From Nocardia jiangxiensis NBRC 101359 (GTDB taxonomy: Bacteria > Actinomycetota > Actinomycetes > Mycobacteriales > Mycobacteriaceae): a stretch of 64,000 nucleotides of DNA. Below, piece after piece: positions 1 through 7,290 of this stretch; positions within the stretch are counted from its first letter, which is position 1; every line of letters starts with the position of its first letter. The translations under genes and the position numbers were made by a program. The notes beneath the pieces are model-generated. The model made no database searches, was not told the origin of the DNA, and saw only the letters and a list, made by a program, of their open reading frames with translations. The DNA is taken from assembly GCF_000308615.1 (NCBI RefSeq), contig NZ_BAGB01000010.1, positions 1 to 64,000 on the forward strand, read 5' to 3'.

Positions 1-14
1 TGTTGTTTGGAGGT

Positions 15-185
15 TGTTCGCTCGGCAAGGAGGGCACTGAACATCGGATCGGCTGCTTCGGAACCCCCAGTGCGCCTATATTCCCAGGGAGGTTCCGAAG
101 TGGCGACCAGCGCGGATTCAGTTGCGGCAGACGTATATTTGAGGCTGCTCGATCAGCGGATGGCTGAAACTGCAGGTCATCCAGG
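15..185 (+). promoter_or_regulatory. CRISPR leader 1
   Basis: This stretch runs directly into the first repeat of array 1. It aligns without gaps, at about 85% identity by my count, to 3565-3735, which sits in the same place before array 2. The alignment stops at the array, as expected of a leader rather than a gene duplication. A 9-bp perfect inverted repeat (CTTCGGAAC at 56-64, GTTCCGAAG at 92-100) is kept in both copies. A short AT-rich block containing GTATATTT lies about 50 bp before the first repeat and could hold a -10 element, which is inference. The leader places array transcription on the plus strand. Confidence 0.8.
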
Positions 186-445
186 GTGGCGCCGGACCGT
201 AAGGCCCGGCGAGGATCTCAACAGGCGAGTGATCCGGTTGACCGTGGATATCTGACTAGGTGGCGCCGGACCGTAAGGCCCGGCGAGGATCTCAACGACC
301 GCGACGGGGTGTGTGTGGACAACGGGCAGCACGGTGGCGCCGGACCGCAAGGCCCGGCGAGAATCTCAACACGTGAGGATCCTGTCTACGTGATCAGAGA
401 GGAAGCACGTGGCGCCGGACCGCAAGGCCTGGCGGGGATCTCAAC
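186..445 (+). CRISPR. CRISPR array 1 (4 repeats, 3 spacers)
   Basis: Four 37-bp repeats lie at 186-222, 260-296, 334-370 and 409-445, separated by spacers of 37, 37 and 38 bp. The repeat begins GTGGCGCCGGACC and ends GAGAATCTCAAC. Its centre folds as a GCCGGACC/GGCCCGGC hairpin closed by a GCAA or GTAA tetraloop. The first two repeats carry GTAA and GAGGATCTC. The last carries GGCCTGGCGGGGATC, the usual decay at the leader-distal end, which agrees with plus-strand transcription from the leader at 15-185. No cas gene is visible, so the subtype cannot be read directly. Spacer lengths here and in array 2 (32-38 bp) are too variable for a typical type I-E array. Confidence 0.96.
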
Positions 446-488
446 GATTTCTGACCACCGAGAAGTGAACGGAATCAGCGACTACCAG

Positions 489-1022
489 TTAGAACGGCGG
501 TTCGTCATCGTTGCTGCTGCCTCCGGAGGAGCTTGAGCCCCAGGGGTCGTGGCCACCGAAGCCCAGACGTCCTCGACGCCGAGCTTGTTCCTCCGCTTCA
601 GCTTCGGCCTCCTGCCGGGCCCGGTCGGCACGTGTCCGCGGCAGCGAGGTGACCTCCCCGTGGCGGGCCTTGCGGTAGCGCCAATGAAGCTCGTCGCGAT
701 GGGACTGTGTTGGCGGGTCCCACCGATCGCGCTCGTCGTCGGGTTCGACGTCATCTGGATCTACGTTGGCGATCTGGCACAGCGCCAAGAAGATCACCTC
801 CACGGTCTCCCACTGCCCGGGCAGGCTTTTTGCGATCAGAGTGCGCCGGACCGTCTCGGGGTTGGCGGTTCCCTTCTGCTGATCCTCGGGCAGACGCTTG
901 ATGACTCGGGCGATTTCCCGCACCGGAGGAGCATCTGCGGCGATGTAGAACCGCCACAGCATGTCGATGAACGGCACGGAGCCCTCGGGCATATCAGTCG
1001 GTCTGGGCAAGCGCTGCGGCAT
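489..1022 (-). CDS. HTH-like protein with an SSB-like acidic C-terminal tail
   Basis: This is a 177-residue protein on the strand opposite array 1, ending 43 bp after it. I chose the ATG at 1022 because AGGAGA lies about 6 bases upstream; an in-frame ATG at 1040 would add six residues. Residues ~10-90 look like the short helix-turn-helix proteins common in actinobacteria (a PPVREIARVIKRL segment, then a TVRRTL segment and a QWETVEVIFLALC helix). Residues ~125-150 are Arg/Glu-rich. The protein ends DPWGSSSSGGSSNDDEPPF, nearly the Gly/Ser linker and DDEPPF tip of actinobacterial SSB, the tip that recruits RecO, PriA, RecG and similar partners. There is no OB fold, so it is not SSB. A role in DNA binding or repair recruitment is inference. 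Confidence 0.7.
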   Translation of the reverse strand: MPQRLPRPTDMPEGSVPFIDMLWRFYIAADAPPVREIARVIKRLPEDQQKGTANPETVRRTLIAKSLPGQWETVEVIFLALCQIANVDPDDVEPDDERDRWDPPTQSHRDELHWRYRKARHGEVTSLPRTRADRARQEAEAEAEEQARRRGRLGFGGHDPWGSSSSGGSSNDDEPPF

Positions 1023-1068
1023 GAACGGTCTCCTACTCATCGGCCAGGTAAGACTACTTACACCGCTT

Positions 1069-1106
1069 TTCGACTGCTATTAACCACTCTTCGACTGGCT
1101 TCGACT
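1069..1106. promoter_or_regulatory. Phased TTCGACT repeats upstream of the HTH gene
   Basis: Three identical heptamers TTCGACT (AGTCGAA on the gene's strand) start at 1069, 1090 and 1100, so they are 21 and 10 bases apart, about two turns and one turn of the helix. They lie 47-84 bases upstream of the ATG at 1022 of an HTH-like protein. This is the layout of a same-face operator and suggests autoregulation. No protein-binding evidence is available. Confidence 0.4.
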
Positions 1107-1273
1107 ACCGGTAATGCGCCCACGCCACCGTGACGTCTTTTTTCGAATGGCACCCAAAACCACAGGTCAACATTGGTATGTGGTGTCAGCGGCACCAACC
1201 GCTCCGGAAGTCGGTGCGGTCGAGAGCGTTGCCCTCATCTCAGATGGTGGGCATGAGCTTGCGGGAGGTCGCA

Positions 1274-1456
1274 GTGAGTTGGGAGATCGACCAGCAGTGG
1301 CACCAGGTCCTGTCTGAGCGGAACAGGCTACGAGAAGACCTGGAGGCCGTGGTCGACGCGCTCCGCAGGTACCACGACGATCGTCACGTCGGTGCGGTGC
1401 GGTGGTGCGACGCTACGGTGTGCCAGTTGCTGTTCCGGCTGGACCTCCTGTCTTGA
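1274..1456 (+). CDS. Small hypothetical protein (60 aa)
   Basis: This short gene begins at GTG 1274, six bases after a strong GGGAGG ribosome-binding site, and ends at TGA 1456. The product is mostly helical: a segment with WEIDQQW, then SERNRLREDLEAVVDALRRY with heptad-like spacing that suggests a short coiled coil, and a leucine-rich C-terminus with one cysteine. There is no signal peptide or membrane segment and I do not recognise a family. It lies between the HTH gene, transcribed away from it, and a recombinase remnant, in a region with many broken genes, so it may itself be a fragment. The RBS and GC-rich third codon positions are the main support. Confidence 0.4.
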   Translation: MSWEIDQQWHQVLSERNRLREDLEAVVDALRRYHDDRHVGAVRWCDATVCQLLFRLDLLS

Positions 1457-1699
1457 AACCTTGGACTTGAGACAGGGCGACGGGTGCCGAACCGGAGACC
1501 AGCGACCTGCACGTCGTTGGTCTCGGAATCTGGTCTCGTTCGTGAACACCGATGCGCTGGTGTTTTTTTCGCGAGAATCGTGCGGTGGCAGGTAGACGGC
1601 TCGGTACTCGGATCGCACACGCAGCACGGAGGAAGATTCGGTCCGCACGCACGACTGGGCGTCGTGTAGCGACGAACGGACTGTTGTGGTCGATCATCG

Positions 1700-1890
1700 G
1701 CGCGCTGGTGCTTGGGCCGCGCTCGCAGCCGGCAGCGCCTCGGCCGGCCACCGGCGATGAACGCCGAGCAGATCCGTCAGGCCCGCGCCATGCTCACTCG
1801 CCCCGACGAGTCGGTCTCCTCGATCGTGCGGCTGCTCGGCGTCTCACGGTCGACGCTCTACAAACACCTGCTCGAACTCGGAAAGGCCAG
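1700..1890 (+). pseudogene. Serine recombinase/resolvase C-terminal remnant
   Basis: The frame from about 1700 encodes an Arg-rich stretch, GRPPAMNAEQIRQARAML, and then an HTH containing SIVRLLGVSRSTLYKHL. This is the familiar DNA-binding C-terminus of Tn3-type resolvases and invertases, starting at the linker helix and ending soon after the recognition helix. The N-terminal catalytic domain with its active-site serine is absent upstream in every frame. The frame runs on to 2206 after the homology ends, but that tail looks random. I read this as a decayed fragment of a transposon or integrative-element resolvase. It cannot act as a recombinase, though an isolated HTH could in principle still bind DNA. 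Confidence 0.65.
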
Positions 1891-2387
1891 CAGCACAACG
1901 CGATCGGACCAGCATCGAGTGTCGGGTGCCGTATCGGACAATGTGCGTAGAGGGAATCTGTGGGTTGTGACCCTCCAGAACGGGGGGATTCGGCCCCGGA
2001 ATCCTATGGCTGTCAGGAAGTGTGAAGTACCGGCGTGTCTGAGGTGTGCCGCCGGGGGCGAGCCCGTGCGACCTGCAGATTCCAGGCTCCCCGGCCCGGA
2101 GCTCCGGGCCGATTCGCACCACTGCTACCGCTGTTCGTCGAGACCAGCCCGCCGAACAGCTCACGCCCTGGCCCCCGGCAGGAGCGTCCAGCGCGGCCAG
2201 TACTGAACCATCGGCCACGACGCGAACTGCGCGACGACGACGCCGATCGCTGTAATATGTTCCATCCCAGGGGTTTCGAATACACAGTCCAAAGAAGACC
2301 GACCGAGATGATGGCTCACACAGCCCAACACCCGCCAGCAGACCGACCTCTCAGGTACCCCGCTCACTCACTCATTGACGGAGGACC
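1891..2387. other. No convincing gene; decayed sequence
   Basis: About 500 bases follow the resolvase remnant. Frames are open on both strands, but their products are Arg/Pro/Ser-rich and lack any family pattern, as expected of non-coding high-GC DNA. Nothing else could be supported apart from the ribosome-binding site GGAGG at 2380-2384 for the next gene. Confidence 0.5.
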
Positions 2388-2798
2388 ATGTACGGGTTCG
2401 CACTGATTGCAGTCGGCGTCTTCTTTCTGTGGTTAGCCATTCCCTACTGGACCGTGGTATCGCGATTGGACCGACACGGCGTGGCTGTTGTCGGCGAGGT
2501 ACTACGGATCGACCGAGACGCAGACCTGGACGTCTTCTCAGCCGTCGATCTGAAAGTCGTGTTTCATACGCTGGATGGCCGTGAGGTCGTCCAGTATTTC
2601 GGCGTACCCGAGGCAGACGGCCCGTACTTCGTCGGACAAGCCATCCGACTGAAGTACGACCCGAAAAAAATCAACCGCACCCGGTTCGACGAACCTCTTC
2701 CCTTCTCCGCCCGCCTGCTCCCCAGCGTCTACGGTGCGGCCGGTGTGGCGGCGATTGTTGCAGGAATCGCGATCGTCGTGACTCACTTCCTGCGATGA
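2388..2798 (+). CDS. DUF3592-like two-helix membrane protein
   Basis: This is a 136-residue protein with ATG at 2388 preceded by GGAGG at a good distance. One hydrophobic helix lies at residues ~2-23 and a second at ~110-133. Between them is a beta-rich domain of about 85 residues containing VVGEVLRID, VVFHTLDGREVVQ and GQAIRLKYDPKK. This layout matches the DUF3592 family of small bacterial membrane proteins, whose soluble domain sits between two helices. The biochemical role is unknown. The gene stands alone between the recombinase remnant and the orphan CRISPR repeat. Confidence 0.7.
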   Translation: MYGFALIAVGVFFLWLAIPYWTVVSRLDRHGVAVVGEVLRIDRDADLDVFSAVDLKVVFHTLDGREVVQYFGVPEADGPYFVGQAIRLKYDPKKINRTRFDEPLPFSARLLPSVYGAAGVAAIVAGIAIVVTHFLR

Positions 2799-2930
2799 CA
2801 GCGCGCCGCGGACGACTCGGAAGGCACCTTCGTGTGGTCAGTGGTGGTTCGGTGAAGAGATCTACCGGCTGATCCACCAAGGCTGCCATCCGGCCGCCGA
2901 TACCTACTGCGATGTGAACGTTATTGGCGG

Positions 2931-2967
2931 GCGTCGCCGGGCCGCAAAGCCCGGCGAGAATCTCAAC
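2931..2967 (+). repeat. Orphan CRISPR repeat
   Basis: This single 37-bp copy of the array repeat differs at four positions from the array 2 consensus and keeps CCCGGCGAGAATCTCAAC at its 3' end. Its stem is a perfect 8-bp pairing (CGCCGGGC with GCCCGGCG), so the changes keep or improve the hairpin. No second repeat lies at spacer distance and no leader copy precedes it. It may be the relic of an array or a detached repeat-like RNA element. Confidence 0.8.
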
Positions 2968-3027
2968 GGCGGCACTGCCCGGGGGATCAGCACAGCCTTC
3001 ATTTCCTGAACCGGAAGGTGAACGACG

Positions 3028-3399
3028 TTGGGTGTAGTACCGGTAACCCGCCGACCGTTGACTGGTCGAGAGACCGAGATCTTGAACAGCCTGCTCTCGG
3101 CGGATTTTCCTGGGGCACAGCAGCTTCGCGAGCAGGTGCCCCACGCTGAGGTTGTCGCGACCTGGGGACAAGGGTCTCCCAGCGTCGACCTCGTGGTCTC
3201 TCACGGCTCCGTGCGGGCGGACATCGCCGACGGCGAGGTCCCGGTCGACGCTCAGGTTCACGACCTTCAGGGCAACTGCACGGGCGAGATCACGGTGTGG
3301 GTCACCGACGGCTACCTCGCCGGAATCGAATACGCCTGGATCACTGATGACCGGCCCCAGGAATTGCCGCCGCTTGCACAGGTCACACTGGTCGTATGA
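3028..3399 (+). CDS. Conserved hypothetical protein (123 aa)
   Basis: The likely start is TTG at 3028, which has GGAAGG about nine bases upstream; no ATG or GTG lies near the N-terminus in this frame. The N-terminus (RRPLTGRETEILNSLLSADFPGAQQLREQ) and the following beta-rich part (ATWGQGSPSVDLVV, DLQGNCTGEITVWVTDGYLAGIEYAW) are typical of a small cytoplasmic family I have seen repeatedly in Streptomyces, Nocardia and Mycobacterium. I know of no function for it. It has no membrane segment. It lies between the orphan repeat and leader 2, transcribed towards array 2, with about 165 bases of gap before the leader. Confidence 0.7.
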   Translation: MGVVPVTRRPLTGRETEILNSLLSADFPGAQQLREQVPHAEVVATWGQGSPSVDLVVSHGSVRADIADGEVPVDAQVHDLQGNCTGEITVWVTDGYLAGIEYAWITDDRPQELPPLAQVTLVV

Positions 3400-3564
3400 C
3401 CGAGGGGGCTATGTAGCGGCTCTATATTGCTGGCCACGCCAGGGCCGAATCAAGTGACTAAAATTGGCTGCCACTGCCGATAACGCCGCAGCTCAGGAAG
3501 TATCGGCCTGCGAATGTGGCACGAGCGGGCAGGGTCGCAGCGCAGGGGGCTATGGTTCGCGCGC

Positions 3565-3735
3565 TGTTCGCTCGGTATGGAGGGTTTTGAACATCGGATT
3601 CGCTGCTTCGGAACCCCTAGTGCGACCACATTCCCAGGGACGTTCCGAAGTGGCGACCTGCGTGGATTCGGTAGTGGCAGACGTATATTTGTGGTTGATC
3701 GTTCGTTGGACGGCCGAAACTGCAGGTCATCCAGG
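3565..3735 (+). promoter_or_regulatory. CRISPR leader 2
   Basis: This is the second copy of the leader at 15-185, colinear with it at an offset of exactly 3,550 bases and roughly 85% identical. It ends with TGCAGGTCATCCAGG against the first repeat of array 2. The internal inverted repeat CTTCGGAAC/GTTCCGAAG is present at 3606-3614 and 3642-3650. Two leaders feeding two arrays with the same repeat suggest that one set of Cas proteins serves both. Confidence 0.8.
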
Positions 3736-4776
3736 GTGGCGCCGGACCGCAAGGCCCGGCGAGAATCTCAACTCGTAGTACGCGGTCAGCTTCTCGATCG
3801 CTTCGTGGCCCCGGACCGCAAGGCCCGGCGAGAATCTCAACGAAGGCCAGAATCGCGGCGGGCCCGCCGCTGTCGGAGTGGCGCCGGACCGCAAGGCCCG
3901 GCGAGAATCTCAACAACGACTACGAGCCGCTCCGCTCAGAGCGCTACGCGTGGCGCCGGACCGCAAGGCCCGGCGAGAATCTCAACTTCGATGACCTCGA
4001 CGACGGGATCCTCTGGTCGCGTGGCGCCGGACCGCAAGGCCCGGCGAGAATCTCAACACCTCCGCCGAGGTCGCTGATGGCGGTTCGGTGCTCGAGTGGC
4101 GCCGGACCGCAAGGCCCGGCGAGAATCTCAACCTCACCGAACTCGGCGGGACCAACGGTGCCGACCAGTGGCGCCGGACCGCAAGGCCCGGCGAGAATCT
4201 CAACGTCGGAACGATCACCGAGCCCGCGCCGGCGAAACGTGGCGCCGGACCGCAAGGCCCGGCGAGAATCTCAACGGCATCGCAGACGCGGCACCACGCG
4301 GCGAGGTCGGGTGGCGCCGGACCGCAAGGCCCGGCGAGAATCTCAACGAATCGGAACAGGCTGCCACGGCGTGGCTCGACCTGGTGGCGCCGGACCGCAA
4401 GGCCCGGCGAGAGTCTCAACACGGTGTTCGGTCCGCGGCAACGGCCCGGGATGGGGAGTGGCGTCGGACCGCAAGGCCCGGCGAGAATCTCAACGTCACG
4501 ATCGACAAGACGCTCGTTGAACGTGCGCAGGTGGCGCCGGACCGCAAGGCCTGGCGAGAATCTCAACCTCAACCTGGGCACGCGGACGGGCTCGTGGGCG
4601 CTGGTGGCGCCGGACCGCAAGGCCCGGCGAGAATCTAAACGGCATGAACTTCGCCGCATCGATGGCCGGGGTCGCGAGTGGCGCCGGGCCGTAAGGCCCG
4701 CCGAGAATCTCAACAGCGGCCCGGGACAGACACACACCTTTCGGGACGATGTGGTGCCGGGCCGTGAGGCTCGGTG
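3736..4776 (+). CRISPR. CRISPR array 2 (14 repeats plus a degenerate end, 14 spacers)
   Basis: Repeats of 37 bp start at 3736, 3805, 3878, 3950, 4021, 4096, 4168, 4239, 4311, 4384, 4458, 4531, 4604 and 4678. A broken terminal copy starts at 4751. Spacers are 32-38 bp, most often 34-37. Near the leader the repeats are almost identical; variants accumulate downstream (GAGTCTC at 4384, GCGTCGG at 4458, GGCCTGG at 4531, TCTAAAC at 4604, CCGGGCCGTAAGGCCCGCC at 4678). This agrees with the leader being on the left. Some spacers keep open frames that read like phage structural proteins (4641-4677 encodes GMNFAASMAGVA), a weak hint of phage targets. I saw no spacer matching elsewhere in the window. 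Confidence 0.97.
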
Positions 4777-4840
4777 CCTCCGTTGCCCTCGATTGCGAAC
4801 GTTTGGTCTTCCGGTTCGTTGATGCCGCAGCACTGGTCGG

Positions 4841-5533
4841 TCAGGGGTTATTCGGTTTGTCGTTGCCGGCGTGCAGACCTTCGACCACTGAGTCGAGTCC
4901 GAGCGTTGGACGGTAGGTGCTGGGACGGACTGCAGGGAGTTGACGCTGTTTTTCGGCTGCTGCTCGCTGCGCATCGAGGGTGTGCTGGTTGGCGGGGGTG
5001 TTGGTGCCGTGGTCGGCCTCGGCTGCTGCGGTGGCCTCTGCTTCGCGTAGGCGCGCACGGATGCTTACGGTGAATCCCTGCATCCAGCTGATCTGGTGGT
5101 CTCGTAGTGACAGGCCGGTGGACGGTGTCCAGGGGGAGTTCACTGCTTGGCGGAGCATTCGTGACAGCAGGGGGGCGTACAGGATTTGGATGCGGTCGAG
5201 GTTTCGCTGCGCGCCGTAGACCGCGACGGTTGCGACCGTGTCGGCGTGGAGCCAGTAGGCGTGGGCGCAGTGTAGGGCGGTTGCGGTGCGGGCCAGCAGT
5301 TTTATTCGTTGGTGGAGGAAGTCTCCGCTGAGGGCGAAGTCGTGGCGTAGTACGGCGTCGGCGGTGGGGCCTTCGGATGCACGATCGGGGTTTTGATCGA
5401 TGCCCAGTCGGGCGATCAGTGCGAACGCGCGGCTGGTGAAGGCGTCCGCTTCCGCCGTTCCGGCCACACTGGTTGCCTGGGCGAGTAGCTTCGCGGCCAC
5501 GTCGAGGCGCTTTTCGCGGTCACGCTGCGTCAC
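4841..5533 (-). CDS. DUF2786 domain protein
   Basis: This is a 230-residue protein. The first ~45 residues (REKRLDVAAKLLAQATSVAG, then EADAFTSRAFALIARLGID) match the DUF2786 domain, found in many phage, plasmid and integrative-element proteins and of unknown function. The middle (residues ~60-150) has helical segments with aromatic and His residues (LHCAHAYWLHADT, IQILYAPLLSRMLRQA). The C-terminal ~75 residues are charged and low in complexity. Its ATG at 5533 overlaps the last 14 bases of the DUF2637-like gene, so the two are probably translationally coupled. It ends 65 bases from array 2 on the opposite strand. Domain placement is good; the job is unknown. Confidence 0.75.
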   Translation of the reverse strand: MTQRDREKRLDVAAKLLAQATSVAGTAEADAFTSRAFALIARLGIDQNPDRASEGPTADAVLRHDFALSGDFLHQRIKLLARTATALHCAHAYWLHADTVATVAVYGAQRNLDRIQILYAPLLSRMLRQAVNSPWTPSTGLSLRDHQISWMQGFTVSIRARLREAEATAAAEADHGTNTPANQHTLDAQRAAAEKQRQLPAVRPSTYRPTLGLDSVVEGLHAGNDKPNNP

Positions 5534-6824
5534 GGCTGCCTTCCGGAAGCATCGTGGATGTTCGAGCGGGGTGGTACGGGCGGGCTTGGCGGATTACTCG
5601 GCCGACGGCGTGCTTGCTGACGCCGACTTGGCGGGCGATCTCGGGGTATGTCCGGTCTTCGGTGTGGTGGAGTCGAAGGATTGCTTCTACGGCGGTGCGG
5701 TGGCGGCGTCGTGCCGGATGGTCGGTGCAGATCTTCTCGGCGACATTACTCCAGACGTCGCCGACTGGGAGCACTGCAGTCTGTTGGTTCAACGGAATGT
5801 TCTGGTGCGCAACGCTTCGCACGTTGGCGGCGTCGGTGCGTTCGGATTCGGGTCTGCGAATGTTGTCGGTGCAGGTCTTGGTTTGCTCGATGCTGGTGAG
5901 TTGTCGCGGTTTGTCGGGCTGCGCAGCGGTGCGCACGGAGTCGAACGGGTTGGGTGCATCGAGGTCCAGCAGTGCGGATGCGCTGCGCAGCACGGCGATG
6001 TGGTCGACGAGAATTTCGCGGTTGTTGCGGCCTTCGGTCGGAACCAGGTCGCCGCTGGTGGCGGCGCGACGCATCGTCTCGCGCAACCGCTCTTGTGATC
6101 GACGGATTTGCCGGACGCTGGAGCGTGCGGAATCCCTGACTGCTCGCGCGTCGTCGACTGCGAGCGCGACGGCGACGAGGCTGTGCTGCGTGGCGGCATC
6201 GGGGGCGTTGCGGTCTGGGTTGGGGTCGGCCAGGCCGAGCCGGATGAGGATGCGCTCGGGTGTGATTCGCCAGTTGATGCTGGAGCGGGTGCCGGTGCGC
6301 TGTCGGCGTTCTAGGGCCATGCTGCGTTCCCAGCCCCAGGCTGCGACGATCGGTGCGCTGAGACGGAGCAGCAGCATCCCGAGGTTGTCGGCTTCGGTTG
6401 CGGAAAGTGCGGCGCTCAGGCAGGTCAGTGCCCACATTGCTATGCCGTCCACGCCGGGGGAGCCGCCGTCTCGCTGTGCGGCGCGGGCGCGCAGGGCCGA
6501 CTGGATCACCATGAGCTCGAGGAATGCGAAGAACGCTGCTCGCGGTAAGTAGGCCAGGTGGAGGGCATCTCCCATGAATACCCACATGCCTTGGGCGCTT
6601 ACGCCGGTGGCGATGGCCGCGGCTATCACCGTGATGATCTGCTCGCCGGTCCACTTCCGGCGTCCGAGAACACGGAGGAATCGACGGATCGCGATGGCAG
6701 TTGCGCCGACCGTGACGAAGATGATGGCTAAGACCAGCCCGGTTACGGCTGGGTGCTTGTCGATCAACTCGGTAATCGTCCTGAACGAAGTGTCGAAGGA
6801 CGATCGGGGCAAGACCTGGATCAT
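5520..6824 (-). CDS. DUF2637-like membrane protein with C-terminal HTH
   Basis: This is a 434-residue protein. The ATG at 6824 is supported by GGAGA about ten bases upstream. Residues ~25-175 contain four likely membrane helices (VTGLVLAIIFVTVGATAIAI; WTGEQIITVIAAAIATGVSAQGM; a stretch with YLPRAAFFAFLELMVI; MWALTCLSAALSA). This resembles the DUF2637 membrane proteins of actinobacterial plasmids and integrative elements. A polar region of about 190 residues follows, then a C-terminal helix-turn-helix (YPEIARQVGVSKHAVGRVIRQA) like sigma region 4. A membrane anchor joined to an HTH suggests a membrane-tethered regulator or transfer-associated protein, but this is inference. The gene lies between the start-less remnant and the DUF2786 gene, operon-like. 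Its first ~25 codons are duplicated at 8701-8776. Confidence 0.65.
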   Translation of the reverse strand: MIQVLPRSSFDTSFRTITELIDKHPAVTGLVLAIIFVTVGATAIAIRRFLRVLGRRKWTGEQIITVIAAAIATGVSAQGMWVFMGDALHLAYLPRAAFFAFLELMVIQSALRARAAQRDGGSPGVDGIAMWALTCLSAALSATEADNLGMLLLRLSAPIVAAWGWERSMALERRQRTGTRSSINWRITPERILIRLGLADPNPDRNAPDAATQHSLVAVALAVDDARAVRDSARSSVRQIRRSQERLRETMRRAATSGDLVPTEGRNNREILVDHIAVLRSASALLDLDAPNPFDSVRTAAQPDKPRQLTSIEQTKTCTDNIRRPESERTDAANVRSVAHQNIPLNQQTAVLPVGDVWSNVAEKICTDHPARRRHRTAVEAILRLHHTEDRTYPEIARQVGVSKHAVGRVIRQARPYHPARTSTMLPEGSRDAA

Positions 6825-6838
6825 GGATTCGTCTCCGT

Positions 6839-7120
6839 CTACGCGATTGAAGTGGAGGTAGGAGAACCGAGCGGTACCGCGGCGGATCTCCGCGCGGTCG
6901 AGAGGTACTCGTCGTCGCACTGGAGGCGGCAGTCTCTGTGCAGACCGGGGCTCGTATACAGCCATGGGTGGACCCGGGTCGGCGACGATTGGGGGATGGA
7001 GTTGCCGGCGACGGTGAGGTCGACATCGTCGGCCCACAGTCCGGGCTCAGCGAATCTGGCGAGCGCAGAACCGTAGACGCGGCCAGCGGAGTTGGCGATC
7101 AGGGATACACCAGGTTCGAG
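6839..7120 (-). pseudogene. Start-less coding remnant upstream of the DUF2637-like gene
   Basis: One minus-strand frame is open for 94 codons from 7120 to the TAG at 6839-6841. It reads like real protein: GC-rich third positions and peptide such as GRVYGSALARFAEPGLW followed by DDVDLTVAGNSI. It has no ATG, GTG or TTG before the protein-like part, and a stop closes it upstream. It ends 14 bases before the ATG of the DUF2637-like gene on the same strand, as an upstream operon partner would. I read it as the surviving C-terminal part of a gene that lost its 5' end. A CTG start is an alternative. Family not recognised. The surrounding 6825-7290 holds nothing else. Confidence 0.45.
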
Positions 7121-7290
7121 CTATCCGCCCGAAAGCCGGTCCGGTTCGTCAGATTGGCTGGCCAGCTGTGCTGAGCCAGGACCCGGTGTTGAGCCGCCTC
7201 ATCTGCGGCATCGAAGATTTGCCACCAGATTGCTATCTAGTCAGATTGACTTAGAGAAGATCGGCGTGTCGCCCTCGGCGTGTCGTGAAT

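Noticed and set aside
1712..2206. Full-length 164-residue recombinase
   Set aside because: Only the first ~60 residues resemble a resolvase HTH; the rest is composition-driven and the catalytic domain is missing.
3514..4822. Long open frames through CRISPR array 2 on both strands
   Set aside because: They are produced by the repeat itself: each translates the repeat unit over and over (VAPDRKARRESQ-like or EILAGPCGPAP-like peptides), with no start context and no family match.
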